Assembly (NCBI RefSeq): GCF_036663835.1
Contig: NZ_JAXOJT010000002.1
Location: 797,501-861,500 of the forward strand
Direction of reading: 5' to 3'
Source of the DNA: Sphingomonas sp. LT1P40
GTDB taxonomy: Bacteria > Pseudomonadota > Alphaproteobacteria > Sphingomonadales > Sphingomonadaceae
DNA length: 64,000 nucleotides
Shown: piece by piece, positions 55,135 through 62,616 of the stretch
Position numbering within the stretch: position 1 is the stretch's first letter
Layout of the letters: the number at the start of each line of letters is the position of its first letter
Translations under genes and position numbers: made by a program
Notes under the pieces: generated by a model
Database searches by the model: none
Told to the model about the DNA's origin: nothing
Seen by the model: the letters and a program-made list of their open reading frames with translations, nothing else

Positions 55135-55153
55135 TGTAGAGTGGGGTTCTACA
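55135..55153 (-). promoter_or_regulatory. Ogr-type late promoter site ahead of J operon
   Basis: The dyad TGTAGA-N7-TCTACA (N7 = GTGGGGT) is flanked by CT and AAG, giving CTTGTAGA...TCTACAAG. It lies between J (minus) and the cargo gene at 55182 (plus), and its centre is only 38 bases from the cargo start codon. Confidence 0.85.
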
Positions 55154-55181
55154 AGCCCATGAAGAGCAGAAGGAGCGGCTC

Positions 55182-55928
55182 ATGGTCACAGTCAAACGAC
55201 TGATTAAAGAATTCTATCTGCCTTTGCTGATGGCGGTGGCCTGGACAGCGTTCATAATAGCATCAGATGGAGCTAGCCTTAGCGTGGCTAGTCTCGCCAC
55301 GACTTTTGCGCCTGCCTTTTTCCTTAGTTCGTGGGCAACAGGGCAGTGGATTCGAGTGGTCCGTCAGACAAAGGTTGAAAGCAGCCTAGAAAAATCTCTC
55401 AGCAAGATGGAAGATTTAGCTCAAACGATCTTGCAAGCGTCAGAAGGCATCATTAGTACTCTGACTGGAAAAGGGGCTTTTGCTTACATAGATATGCAAG
55501 TTACCACAGGCGGAGACCTGCTGCCATGCATCTTACATTATGGTAAGCATAACATAGACGGATTGTATGTTACCATATTCAATCGCGACACCAAATATCT
55601 AGGCAATCTGGCGGATACGTATCTTCGCAATAAAGGCGTAAATGTTGGCGTGTTAGTCGCCGGAACGGTATTCTACGATGATAAATTCTTGATAGAAAGC
55701 CTAGGCAAAACCGAGTTGAATCTCCTCGCAATGTTCACTGCAAAAAGCGGGCACTGGGAGCAAGAGTTACGGTTAAGAAAAATAGATGGCGTATGGGTTC
55801 AGGCGTTTATCTTATATGATAGTGAACATAACGTAATTGGTAGAAGGTTGCCTGTGTTGTTTCCTGTTATTGGAGATGAGATGTTTGATAAGTGGCCAAG
55901 AGATAATGCTGTCATCGTTGAAGCTTAG
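55182..55928 (+). CDS. Cargo: two-helix membrane protein with soluble domain, unknown function
   Basis: A 248-residue protein without recognised family and AT-richer than its neighbours. Two N-terminal helices (about 11-30 and 34-54) are followed by a coiled segment (ESSLEKSLSKMEDLAQTILQ) and a beta-rich cytosolic domain (GAFAYIDMQVTTGGDLLPC, LYVTIFNRDTKYLGNLADTY). The 3' end overlaps the convergent gene S by four bases. The gap ahead of the J operon holds nothing else. A sensor or exclusion role is possible, but only its position argues for it. Confidence 0.75.
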   Translation: MVTVKRLIKEFYLPLLMAVAWTAFIIASDGASLSVASLATTFAPAFFLSSWATGQWIRVVRQTKVESSLEKSLSKMEDLAQTILQASEGIISTLTGKGAFAYIDMQVTTGGDLLPCILHYGKHNIDGLYVTIFNRDTKYLGNLADTYLRNKGVNVGVLVAGTVFYDDKFLIESLGKTELNLLAMFTAKSGHWEQELRLRKIDGVWVQAFILYDSEHNVIGRRLPVLFPVIGDEMFDKWPRDNAVIVEA

Positions 55929-56599
55929 TTACCATCTACGGCACGGCAGATCGATTTCGCTAAAAATTCATCGATAAGTGCCGCACGATCAACTTCCGAA
56001 ATTCCGAGCAATTCGCGTTTCTCATACCGCACGGATCGTGCTCGCACCGATGGCTTTTCGCGCAGACCGCCTTGATGAATCTGCGCAATGGCGGATGCCT
56101 GCCCGCTGAAGCCAATCCATGCCTCAGCGTCGCTGGCGTCGCTGCGCAGATAGCGACCCGTGCGCAACTTGCGGAACATGGCGCGCTGGCGGATCGCTCC
56201 GCGCCGGCGGAGATTGCTGCCGCGCGAGACTGTTTCGCCGGTGGGCAGCCATTTGGCGACCTTGTCCCAAAAGAAACTGCGGATGGCACCGGCTTCCTGA
56301 TCATAGCCGGTAACCAGCGGACCCTGTCGCGCCCAGCTCGCCATCGTGACGAGGCGCGGTTCGGCGGCACCCTTTGGATAGAGGAAGCGCAACGGATAGC
56401 TTCCTGCGCTGCATTCGGCTTTCGGCTTGCGGGGCGCGAACTTCGTACCGTCGGGCTGTTGCTGACGCGCGATGCGATCGCGCTGAGTCTTGGCGATGCC
56501 GCGCGCCATTTGACGAAGAAGCTGACGACGCGAGCCGGGCGCAAGCGACTTGAGCATGGCGCCCGCCAGCGTTTCGATTCGCTCCAGGCCGTCCCCCAT
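55925..56599 (-). CDS. S: Virion morphogenesis / tail completion protein gpS
   Basis: A 224-residue gpS-like protein required for head-tail joining. The start is ATG 56599, just after the R stop. Family features are ARGIAKTQRDRIARQQQPDG and the central RKLRTGRYLRSDASDAEAWI, with QIHQGGL near the end. It ends the O-to-S late operon. Confidence 0.88.
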   Translation of the reverse strand: MGDGLERIETLAGAMLKSLAPGSRRQLLRQMARGIAKTQRDRIARQQQPDGTKFAPRKPKAECSAGSYPLRFLYPKGAAEPRLVTMASWARQGPLVTGYDQEAGAIRSFFWDKVAKWLPTGETVSRGSNLRRRGAIRQRAMFRKLRTGRYLRSDASDAEAWIGFSGQASAIAQIHQGGLREKPSVRARSVRYEKRELLGISEVDRAALIDEFLAKSICRAVDGN

Positions 56600-56603
56600 C
56601 CGC

Positions 56604-57101
56604 CTAGGCCGCGTTCGGGCTTTCGACGAGCAGATCGTCGCCGAGATAGCCGCGCAGGAAGGGAACGCCGCAGACGCCGTCGAAGGTATCGCTCGCCGGC
56701 CTGTCATCGAGATAGGTGACGTTGAACCCGCCGCCGGCCTTGCGCTCGACCAGCACGCGTTCGATCAGGTCGAGCGTGATCGACACGTCGCGAGCATCGT
56801 CGTAGAGGATTTCGGACTCGAAGCGGAACGGCTCGTTCGGTGCGCGCTCGAGGAGGTCCGGTTGCTTCTCCGCGATCCATGCGAGGAGCGGCAGGGTGAG
56901 GTCGTGAACGGGACCGCTATAGTCCTGTACGACCAGATTGAGCGTGTAGTGATAGGCGAAGCTGAGCGTGCCGGTGGCGCGCGCGACCACCTTGCCCGCG
57001 TCGGTGAAGATCGAGAGCCGAGCAGGATCCTCCTTCAGGGCGGCGACGTGCGCTAGCAGCACCCGCTTGAGCGATTCCGGCTTCTTCACCGGGGACACCA
57101 T
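56604..57101 (-). CDS. R: Tail completion protein gpR
   Basis: A 165-residue P2 gpR family protein. Segments KRVLLAHVAALKEDPARLSI and NEPFRFESEILYDDARDVSI are characteristic. It starts inside the 3' end of the o-spanin gene (16-base overlap) and precedes S, the P2 order. Confidence 0.9.
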   Translation of the reverse strand: MVSPVKKPESLKRVLLAHVAALKEDPARLSIFTDAGKVVARATGTLSFAYHYTLNLVVQDYSGPVHDLTLPLLAWIAEKQPDLLERAPNEPFRFESEILYDDARDVSITLDLIERVLVERKAGGGFNVTYLDDRPASDTFDGVCGVPFLRGYLGDDLLVESPNAA

Positions 57102-57412
57102 GCGGGGAGGTCCATGCCCTGCGATGCGCGCACCTTGCAGCGCAGGGCGACCAGAGCGAGACGCAGGGTGCCAATGACGTCGTAAAGGTCGAGCTGGGTG
57201 CCGAGCGCGGCCTTGCCGTCCTGAGTGGCGTCAGGGTTGCGGTGGGGTGGGGGTGCCTGCGCCGGTTCCTGAAGGTCGGACGCCGGGATCCGCGCCATTG
57301 GCTGCGGCGGCGCTTCGAACGAGGAGCTGCACGCCGTCAGCATCGACGCAGACATTGCGATACACAGGGCGCTCAGTAATCGTGTGGCTCTCACGGTAGA
57401 TCTCCCGGACAT
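57086..57412 (-). CDS. Rz1-like outer-membrane spanin lipoprotein
   Basis: A 108-residue lipoprotein with lipobox MLTACSSS after a short signal (RLLSALCIAMSA). It is encoded in a different frame within the i-spanin gene and extends past its end, the classic nested Rz/Rz1 design. It is longer than most Rz1 proteins because of a C-terminal LDLYDVIGTLRLALVALRCK segment. It would bridge to the i-spanin and disrupt the outer membrane in lysis. Confidence 0.75.
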   Translation of the reverse strand: MSGRSTVRATRLLSALCIAMSASMLTACSSSFEAPPQPMARIPASDLQEPAQAPPPHRNPDATQDGKAALGTQLDLYDVIGTLRLALVALRCKVRASQGMDLPAWCPR

Positions 57413-57629
57413 TGGATTGGCGCTGGCTTTGCTGTGCGACTGCGGCGCCGCCGATCTGATCGACGAGCTGCTCGCGTTGCTTTCGCAAGTCGGCGGTGGC
57501 CTTCTCGACCGCTGCCTGCATGTCGCGCTGGATGGCGCTGCCATCGTCGCGACCGACGACATAGGCCGTGATCGTCCCGGCAACGCCGAGCAGCGCGACA
57601 CCGCCGAGCAAATATCCTTGGACGGTCAT
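57231..57629 (-). CDS. Rz-like inner-membrane spanin
   Basis: A 132-residue i-spanin candidate. ATG 57629 overlaps the lysin stop as ATGA. It has an N-terminal membrane helix (YLLGGVALLGVAGTITAYVVG), then a coiled coil (IQRDMQAAVEKATADLRKQR) and a proline-rich end. The Rz1-like gene is nested inside in another frame. Confidence 0.78.
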   Translation of the reverse strand: MTVQGYLLGGVALLGVAGTITAYVVGRDDGSAIQRDMQAAVEKATADLRKQREQLVDQIGGAAVAQQSQRQSNVREIYRESHTITERPVYRNVCVDADGVQLLVRSAAAANGADPGVRPSGTGAGTPTPPQP

Positions 57630-58192
57630 GCCAGCACGAGCGCGTAGGGGACGGTGACCACGCCGAGACGCTTTGCCAGCGCATCGACGTTCGCAATAAA
57701 GGTGGGCCATTGTTCCGGCGGGATGGTCTGGCACCCCTCCGACGACGTCGTGCCGATGCCGCCCCGGTGGATGTTGATCCCGAAATAGCCGGTGTCTTCG
57801 TACGGGGGCGTACCGTCGCGGGTGACGGTCACCTTGCCGCCAGTCTGGATCAGCGCGCGATATTGCCCCTTGTGCAGCCCGAGGCGGTGCGCACGCCACA
57901 GGCCCGGCTTGAGGCAAGCCATGCCCTTGCCTGCCCCAGTGCCGCCGCCGATGCGCCTGCGCGAGGGATCGGTGTTGCCGTTATAGGCGCTGAAATGCTG
58001 GTCCGGCGCGACCACGAAAAGCGCGTCATCATAAATGCCGCGATCGTTCGCAGCGGCACGCCCCATCGTGTCGAGGTAGTAGCCGCGGATCCCGACGACG
58101 AAGAGCGTGTCTAGCCGGGTGATGCCCAGTGGCGCGACCTTGGCCATGAGCTGGGCCTCGGTCATTTGCGGACGAGCGTTCGGTTTCATCAT
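57626..58192 (-). CDS. Putative endolysin with L,D-transpeptidase-like motif
   Basis: A 188-residue protein in the lysis-gene position between the holin-like and spanin genes. The motif NIHRGGIGTTSSEGC resembles the H...S-x-G-C catalytic signature of L,D-transpeptidase/YkuD-like proteins, although the His-to-Cys spacing is short. No glycosidase or classic phage lysozyme is found elsewhere in the visible late operon, so this is the likeliest peptidoglycan-active enzyme. ATG 58192 overlaps the preceding stop (TGATG); ATG 58189 is an alternative. Confidence 0.65.
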   Translation of the reverse strand: MMKPNARPQMTEAQLMAKVAPLGITRLDTLFVVGIRGYYLDTMGRAAANDRGIYDDALFVVAPDQHFSAYNGNTDPSRRRIGGGTGAGKGMACLKPGLWRAHRLGLHKGQYRALIQTGGKVTVTRDGTPPYEDTGYFGINIHRGGIGTTSSEGCQTIPPEQWPTFIANVDALAKRLGVVTVPYALVLA

Positions 58193-58323
58193 CACGGCTT
58201 CCTGGGGGGTTTGCGGCGAATGGCGGCGGGTTCGATGCGGATGAAGGGAGCGCTTAGGCACGCTTCCTTTAGCCGGTCGGCCGCAAGTGCGAGGGCGCGA
58301 CCGGCTTCAGCGCATGCGGTCAT
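58192..58323 (-). CDS. 43-residue lysis-region microprotein
   Basis: A short gene that starts within the last codons of the holin-like gene (17-base overlap) and stops on the A of the lysin start (TGATG). The product, beginning MTACAEAGRALALAADRLKE, is basic and proline-rich at its end (RRKPPRKP). Coupling on both sides is the main evidence. The function is unknown. Confidence 0.5.
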   Translation of the reverse strand: MTACAEAGRALALAADRLKEACLSAPFIRIEPAAIRRKPPRKP

Positions 58324-58534
58324 CGGGCACACTCCCAGTGATTTTGAAGACGAGCACCGTGAGCGCTGCGGCTACCTTTTTGTCTGTTTCCAGCCGCTCT
58401 CGGTCATAGATCAGCCGGTCGGCACGCTCAGCGCGGAGCGCTTCGCGATCAGCCTTCGTCTGCAAATAGAAATAGAGGGCGAAAATGCCGATCGGGCCGC
58501 TGCCGATCAGTGCCTGGACGAAGGTTGCTTCCAT
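58307..58534 (-). CDS. Holin-like membrane protein
   Basis: A 75-residue protein starting at ATG 58534. A single N-terminal membrane helix (ALIGSGPIGIFALYFYLQ) precedes a highly charged helix (KADREALRAERADRLIYDRE) and a short hydrophobic stretch. The layout resembles BhlA/small-holin proteins. The position directly before the lysin supports a lysis role, but this is not proven by sequence. Confidence 0.6.
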   Translation of the reverse strand: MEATFVQALIGSGPIGIFALYFYLQTKADREALRAERADRLIYDRERLETDKKVAAALTVLVFKITGSVPDDRMR

Positions 58535-58538
58535 TGGT

Positions 58539-58766
58539 TCAATCCCAGAGCTGGACGATGGGGCGCACCGTCGGCGCATCTACGGCGGCGGGCGGGATGG
58601 TGACAGGCGTGCCGAGGGGCAGGATCGGGCCGATCGCCGAGAGGCCGGGATTGGCCTTCAGCACAAGATCCAGCGCTTCCGGCCCGAGGGCACGCTCACG
58701 CGCGAGCAGGGCGTCGAGGGTGTCGCCCTGTTTCGCGCGGATAATATCGGGGTTTGAGCCGGGCAT
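58539..58766 (-). CDS. X: Tail protein gpX (LysM-like)
   Basis: A 75-residue protein of the P2 gpX family. The LysM-like fold is seen in IRAKQGDTLDALLARE and LVLKANPGLSAIGPILPLGT. Its ATG overlaps the L stop (TGATG). It lies between L and the lysis genes, the P2 order. Confidence 0.92.
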   Translation of the reverse strand: MPGSNPDIIRAKQGDTLDALLARERALGPEALDLVLKANPGLSAIGPILPLGTPVTIPPAAVDAPTVRPIVQLWD

Positions 58767-59251
58767 CAGATCAGCTCGACCGTGGTGCGTCCGACGCCGA
58801 GCAGATCACGAATGGCGTGGATCATGTCGCGGCGCAGCTCGCCGATCGCAGGCTCGACTTCCTCGACCTGTCGCTGTCCCGCGCCGGTCAGATCGACGTC
58901 GCGGTAGCGCTCGACCAGTTCGACCTTGGCGGCGGCGGCGATGGCGCGGTGGTAGAGCAGCACGGTTCGGCTCTGGCCGTCGATCTGGTCCGCGACCACG
59001 TCGGCGAGGGTGGGGGCGCCGGCGGCGACCTTGGCCGCTTTCCACGCGGCGAGCTGGTTTCCGACGGCGATGATCGCGCCGACGATCGCGCCGCGCAGGC
59101 GTTCCGGCGTCACCGAATCGCGGATCCGCATCGTCGCGCGAATGTCGGCGGGGTCGATCGGCGGGAACCAGCCATCGTTGGTGACTGGGGTTTCCCCCGC
59201 CGTTGCAGGGGGCGGGACGATCGAGGGGGTGCAATCGGTGACGAAGGTCAT
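58766..59251 (-). CDS. L: Head completion protein gpL
   Basis: A 161-residue gpL family protein that finishes the capsid after DNA packaging. Segments DGWFPPIDPADIRATMRIRD and RRDMIHAIRDLLGVGRTTVE are typical. It overlaps the upstream small membrane protein gene as ATGA and X downstream. Confidence 0.92.
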   Translation of the reverse strand: MTFVTDCTPSIVPPPATAGETPVTNDGWFPPIDPADIRATMRIRDSVTPERLRGAIVGAIIAVGNQLAAWKAAKVAAGAPTLADVVADQIDGQSRTVLLYHRAIAAAAKVELVERYRDVDLTGAGQRQVEEVEPAIGELRRDMIHAIRDLLGVGRTTVELI

Positions 59252-59475
59252 CGGAACATCGCCCAGCCAATGGCGCAGGCGGCACCGAAGTAGATTGCGA
59301 AGCCGAGCAGGATCAGCAGCAGCGAGGCCGCCAGCGATCGTGCCGGGGATCGCCCGAGATATGGCCAGCCATGTCCGCTCAGCGCCAGCATCGAGCCGAC
59401 GATGCCAAGTGCCACGATCGGCATGCTGGCCATCAGCACGAGCGCGCCGATCAGGGCAATGAGGGTGGCGGGCAT
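59248..59475 (-). CDS. Small double-helix membrane protein in the head operon
   Basis: A 75-residue very hydrophobic protein with two predicted membrane helices (ATLIALIGALVLMASMPIVA and LLLILLGFAIYFGAACAIGW) joined by a short GHGWPYLGRSPARS loop. It overlaps L by four bases. P2 has no membrane protein between M and L, so this is an addition. It could be an antiholin or an exclusion factor; neither is shown. The 112 bases between M and this gene contain nothing recognised. Confidence 0.7.
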   Translation of the reverse strand: MPATLIALIGALVLMASMPIVALGIVGSMLALSGHGWPYLGRSPARSLAASLLLILLGFAIYFGAACAIGWAMFR

Positions 59476-59587
59476 GGCAGATCCTGTGAGCGGTTTACGG
59501 GGGTGGGGACCGGGTCAGCGACGGCCCTCAGCCCGAAGGCTCTCCCGTCGCGCGCGATCCGCCCCCCGAGCGCCGGGGGCGAGCTGG

Positions 59588-60433
59588 TTAGCCGGTCTGT
59601 GCCGGCGGTTCTTTCGAAATGAGCAGCTTCTCGAGCCGCTTGATCTTGTCGCTCACGCCAACGCGCTCGTTCTTCGCCTTGGCGCGACGCAGCGTTTCGA
59701 GGGCGAGCGCGGCGGCGGTAGCGCGGGCGAGCGGTTCGGCAGCGTCGTCGTCGGCGGCGCGCATCTGTTCGATGCCGATCGCCTTGAACAGTTTGGCGCT
59801 GATCTGATCGTGCATGTCGATCGACGCCGTCAGCGTGGCGACATCGTCGAGGATGGCCAACGGGAAACTCTGGCCGAGACCCTGCGCCTTCAGCGCGGCG
59901 GTCGCGATTTCCTCGACGACGAGCGCCGGGGCGGTGCGCTCGTAACGGGCAGGCATCGGCACGTCGAAGCGGATGACGTGCTTGGCGAGGCCGAGCGCGC
60001 CGGCATATTCGCCGACGTCGATCAGCCAGACCATGATCGTGGGCAGGATATCGTCGGCGGTGGCTTCGCCTGACGCCTCAGCGGCGTCGATCAAGCCGAG
60101 CACCCAATCGCGATAATTGGGCAGCATTTCGCGCTTCGCCGCGATCTTGGCTTCGATCGACTGAATATCCTTCAGCCGGCGCAGGTCGTGCTGCAGGCGG
60201 AGGCGGACCTGCGCGGCGGCGCGTTCTTCCGGCGTACCGGTGTCGGCTTCCGGAACCGTGATGGCGGCGGCAGTGGCGGCCGCCGCCGCCAATGCGCGGT
60301 CCCGATGCGAACGCGCCAGACTGGGGCGCTCCGACACCAGCAAGGTGTCGGCTGTGTGCCCGCTCGCCTTAGGAGCGACCGCCGGTTCAGACTGTGCCAG
60401 GATGAATTCCCGGTGCTTGCGAGCGAGGCTCAT
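59588..60433 (-). CDS. M: Terminase small (endonuclease) subunit gpM
   Basis: A 281-residue gpM-like terminase subunit. ATG 60433 gives MSLARKHREFILAQ. Family features include LRLQHDLRRLKDIQSIEAK and AAKREMLPNYRDWVLGLI, then VWLIDVGEYAGAL. It acts with gpP to cut cos DNA. It lies after the capsid gene as in P2. Confidence 0.92.
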   Translation of the reverse strand: MSLARKHREFILAQSEPAVAPKASGHTADTLLVSERPSLARSHRDRALAAAAATAAAITVPEADTGTPEERAAAQVRLRLQHDLRRLKDIQSIEAKIAAKREMLPNYRDWVLGLIDAAEASGEATADDILPTIMVWLIDVGEYAGALGLAKHVIRFDVPMPARYERTAPALVVEEIATAALKAQGLGQSFPLAILDDVATLTASIDMHDQISAKLFKAIGIEQMRAADDDAAEPLARATAAALALETLRRAKAKNERVGVSDKIKRLEKLLISKEPPAQTG

Positions 60434-60480
60434 TGCGGTTCCTTTGGGGCGAGCGGACGACGGGTGGGGCGAGTGCCGGA

Positions 60481-61530
60481 TCAGGCCGGCTTCTTGCCCA
60501 TGACGATATTCTCGACGAGCGCGCACAGGCCGTAATCCTCGACGACATAAGCCTCGTTGACGCTCTCATAATTCTCGATCTGGTCGAGGGCGGGTTCGTC
60601 GCGGAGCAGGCGGCGGCGCGTGTCCTCCTGTTCGTAGAGCGACAGGTTGTCGAGCCGAGTGATCAGCAGCTTGCCCGCCGGAAAGCCGGGCACGCGAACC
60701 GCCTGAAGCCCGCCGATCTTCTTGGTCGACATGAGCACGTCGCGCGCCAGCATCTCGGTCGCCTTGTCGCCGGCGGCGTTGATGATGTTGAAATATTTGT
60801 CGTGGACCAGATCGCGGCCGCAGATCACGACCAGTTCGGTGTCGTCGCGGTTCCATTCGTCGAGCAGCTCGATTGCGTCGAACACCAGCGCGTCGAGGTT
60901 GACGTAATCGACCTCTTCGCCGACCTCGCCCTCAGAGACATAGATCGCCTTGGTCGGATCGCTGGTGAGCGCACCGTCGCCGAGCACCCGCGCGGGGGCG
61001 TGCGTGCGGATCTTGAACAGCCAGCCCTTGTTGACGTCCTGAAGCAGCGGATTGGCGTTGCGATCGGTGGTCGAGGCGACGCTGGTGCCATTCCACCCGA
61101 TCAGGATGCGGTCGAGCCCCTGACGCTTCAGGATCGCGTTGCGCACGAGCTGCTGAAATTCGGGGCGGTGCGCCCAGGCATCGAGCGTCGCATATTTGAT
61201 CGCGGTGTCGAAATTGGTCTGCTCGCAGCGATAGCGCCCGAGATCCGACGTATCGGTCGCGGGCGTCGGCGTGCGGCGCGTGCCGCCGGCAGTGTTGGTG
61301 CGACCGGCAATCGGACGGGTCACGCCGACACCGACCTTGTCGCCTTCCTGCTGCAGCACGGTGATCACGTTGATGCGCGACAGGAAGTCGCTCTGCAGCT
61401 GCTGAACCTCGATCAGCTTTTGCTGCACCACCGGCGCGACGCTGAACTGTTCGTTTGCGCTGGCGACGCCGCTAAGCAGGGCGATCTGCGAACAATAGGC
61501 ATGGTAGAGGAGGCGGGTGGCGTTACGCAT
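60481..61530 (-). CDS. N: Major capsid protein gpN
   Basis: A 349-residue P2-type capsid protein. It starts MRNATRLLYHAYCSQIAL and carries EQFSVAPVVQQKLIEVQQ, the SRINVITVLQQEGDKVG segment and IGWNGTSVASTTDRNANPLL, all characteristic. It follows the scaffold gene and precedes M. Confidence 0.95.
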   Translation of the reverse strand: MRNATRLLYHAYCSQIALLSGVASANEQFSVAPVVQQKLIEVQQLQSDFLSRINVITVLQQEGDKVGVGVTRPIAGRTNTAGGTRRTPTPATDTSDLGRYRCEQTNFDTAIKYATLDAWAHRPEFQQLVRNAILKRQGLDRILIGWNGTSVASTTDRNANPLLQDVNKGWLFKIRTHAPARVLGDGALTSDPTKAIYVSEGEVGEEVDYVNLDALVFDAIELLDEWNRDDTELVVICGRDLVHDKYFNIINAAGDKATEMLARDVLMSTKKIGGLQAVRVPGFPAGKLLITRLDNLSLYEQEDTRRRLLRDEPALDQIENYESVNEAYVVEDYGLCALVENIVMGKKPA

Positions 61531-61581
61531 CGTGGAATTCCTCGGCGGTGATGAGCGAAGTGGAGTAGCGGGGACCGGCGA

Positions 61582-62415
61582 TCAGCAGTCGGTGACCATC
61601 GCCACGTTCCCGCCAGAGGCAGGCGCGCGGCTGAAGCCGGGGGCCGGGGTCTGCTGAAGCTTGGCCTCGAACGCCGTGAAGCGCGCGTCGAGCGATGCGA
61701 CGGCGTCGGCGGCAGGCTTGACCGCGGCGGCGATCTCGCCCGCGATCACGCCGCCGAAATCCTTTGCGAAGGCGTTGACGTCGAAGCCGTTGTCGTTGGC
61801 CGGTGTCTTCTGTTCATCTTTCTTCGGCTCTTCGACCTTCGTGGTGAATTTGGAGGCGATCTTGGCAAAACCGGCCTCGATTGCGGCAGCGATACCACCA
61901 GCTTCGGCGGGCTTGCCGTCGAACTGCAGCTCGACCGCTTCGGCCCCGGTCGAATAGATGGTGCCGTGCACTGCCGCCGAGCGCGAGAAGGTCAGCTTCT
62001 GGGTCGCGATCGAGGCGGGGTTGTCGGTGAAGGCGAGGCCGACCAGGCCGATCTTGCCGGTGCCGGAATAGCTGGGCGTCAGTTCGACGGAGGGAAATGG
62101 TTTCTGCCCGCTCTGTGCCAGTCCGACCAGCTGGTCGAGCGCATCGACCTGAGCATAGAGAGCGCGGCGCTTTTCGACCTTGCCGTCGATCGTGACGTCG
62201 TCAGTCTGCGCCTTGACCGCGATCACGTCGCCATAGCGGTTGAACGGCGGCTGCGGGCTGAAGCCGGTGAGATGCTCGATGTTGATCCCCGGCGTGTAGG
62301 TATCGACATTGAAGGTTTCGACGATCTGGTCGATCATCTCGGGCGTGATCTCCCGCCCGTCGCTGATGGTCTGGCCTGCGACGAATGCGCGGAAGAACTT
62401 GCTCTTGGTGCCCAT
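61582..62415 (-). CDS. O: Capsid scaffolding protein / protease gpO
   Basis: A 277-residue gpO homologue. The N-terminal serine-protease-like part has KFFRAFVAGQTISDGREITP, YTPGINIEHLTGF and FPSVELTPSYS. The helical scaffold C-terminus includes DARFTAFEAKLQQ. It is the first gene of the head operon and follows an Ogr dyad. Confidence 0.95.
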   Translation of the reverse strand: MGTKSKFFRAFVAGQTISDGREITPEMIDQIVETFNVDTYTPGINIEHLTGFSPQPPFNRYGDVIAVKAQTDDVTIDGKVEKRRALYAQVDALDQLVGLAQSGQKPFPSVELTPSYSGTGKIGLVGLAFTDNPASIATQKLTFSRSAAVHGTIYSTGAEAVELQFDGKPAEAGGIAAAIEAGFAKIASKFTTKVEEPKKDEQKTPANDNGFDVNAFAKDFGGVIAGEIAAAVKPAADAVASLDARFTAFEAKLQQTPAPGFSRAPASGGNVAMVTDC

Positions 62416-62515
62416 GGCGGTTCGGTCCCTCGGATCGGTTCGATGATGGCGGACAAGGCCGCGCTGACCGGTCGAACAGGGACTGAAGAGGAGCGGATGC
62501 TCAAGCTTGGGTGTT

Positions 62516-62534
62516 TGTAGAAGCGGACTCTACA
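62516..62534 (-). promoter_or_regulatory. Ogr-type late promoter site ahead of O operon
   Basis: The dyad TGTAGA-N7-TCTACA (N7 = AGCGGAC), with flanking T and AAG. Its centre is 110 bases upstream of the O start codon, giving a leader of about 55 bases if the P2 spacing (activator centred at -55) holds. Confidence 0.87.
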
Positions 62535-62616
62535 AGGGCGTTACCATGCTGCGACGCGAAAAACGCCCGCCTCCAGAGAGACGGGCGCAGTCTAAACCGA
62601 ATGTCACAGCCAGTCG

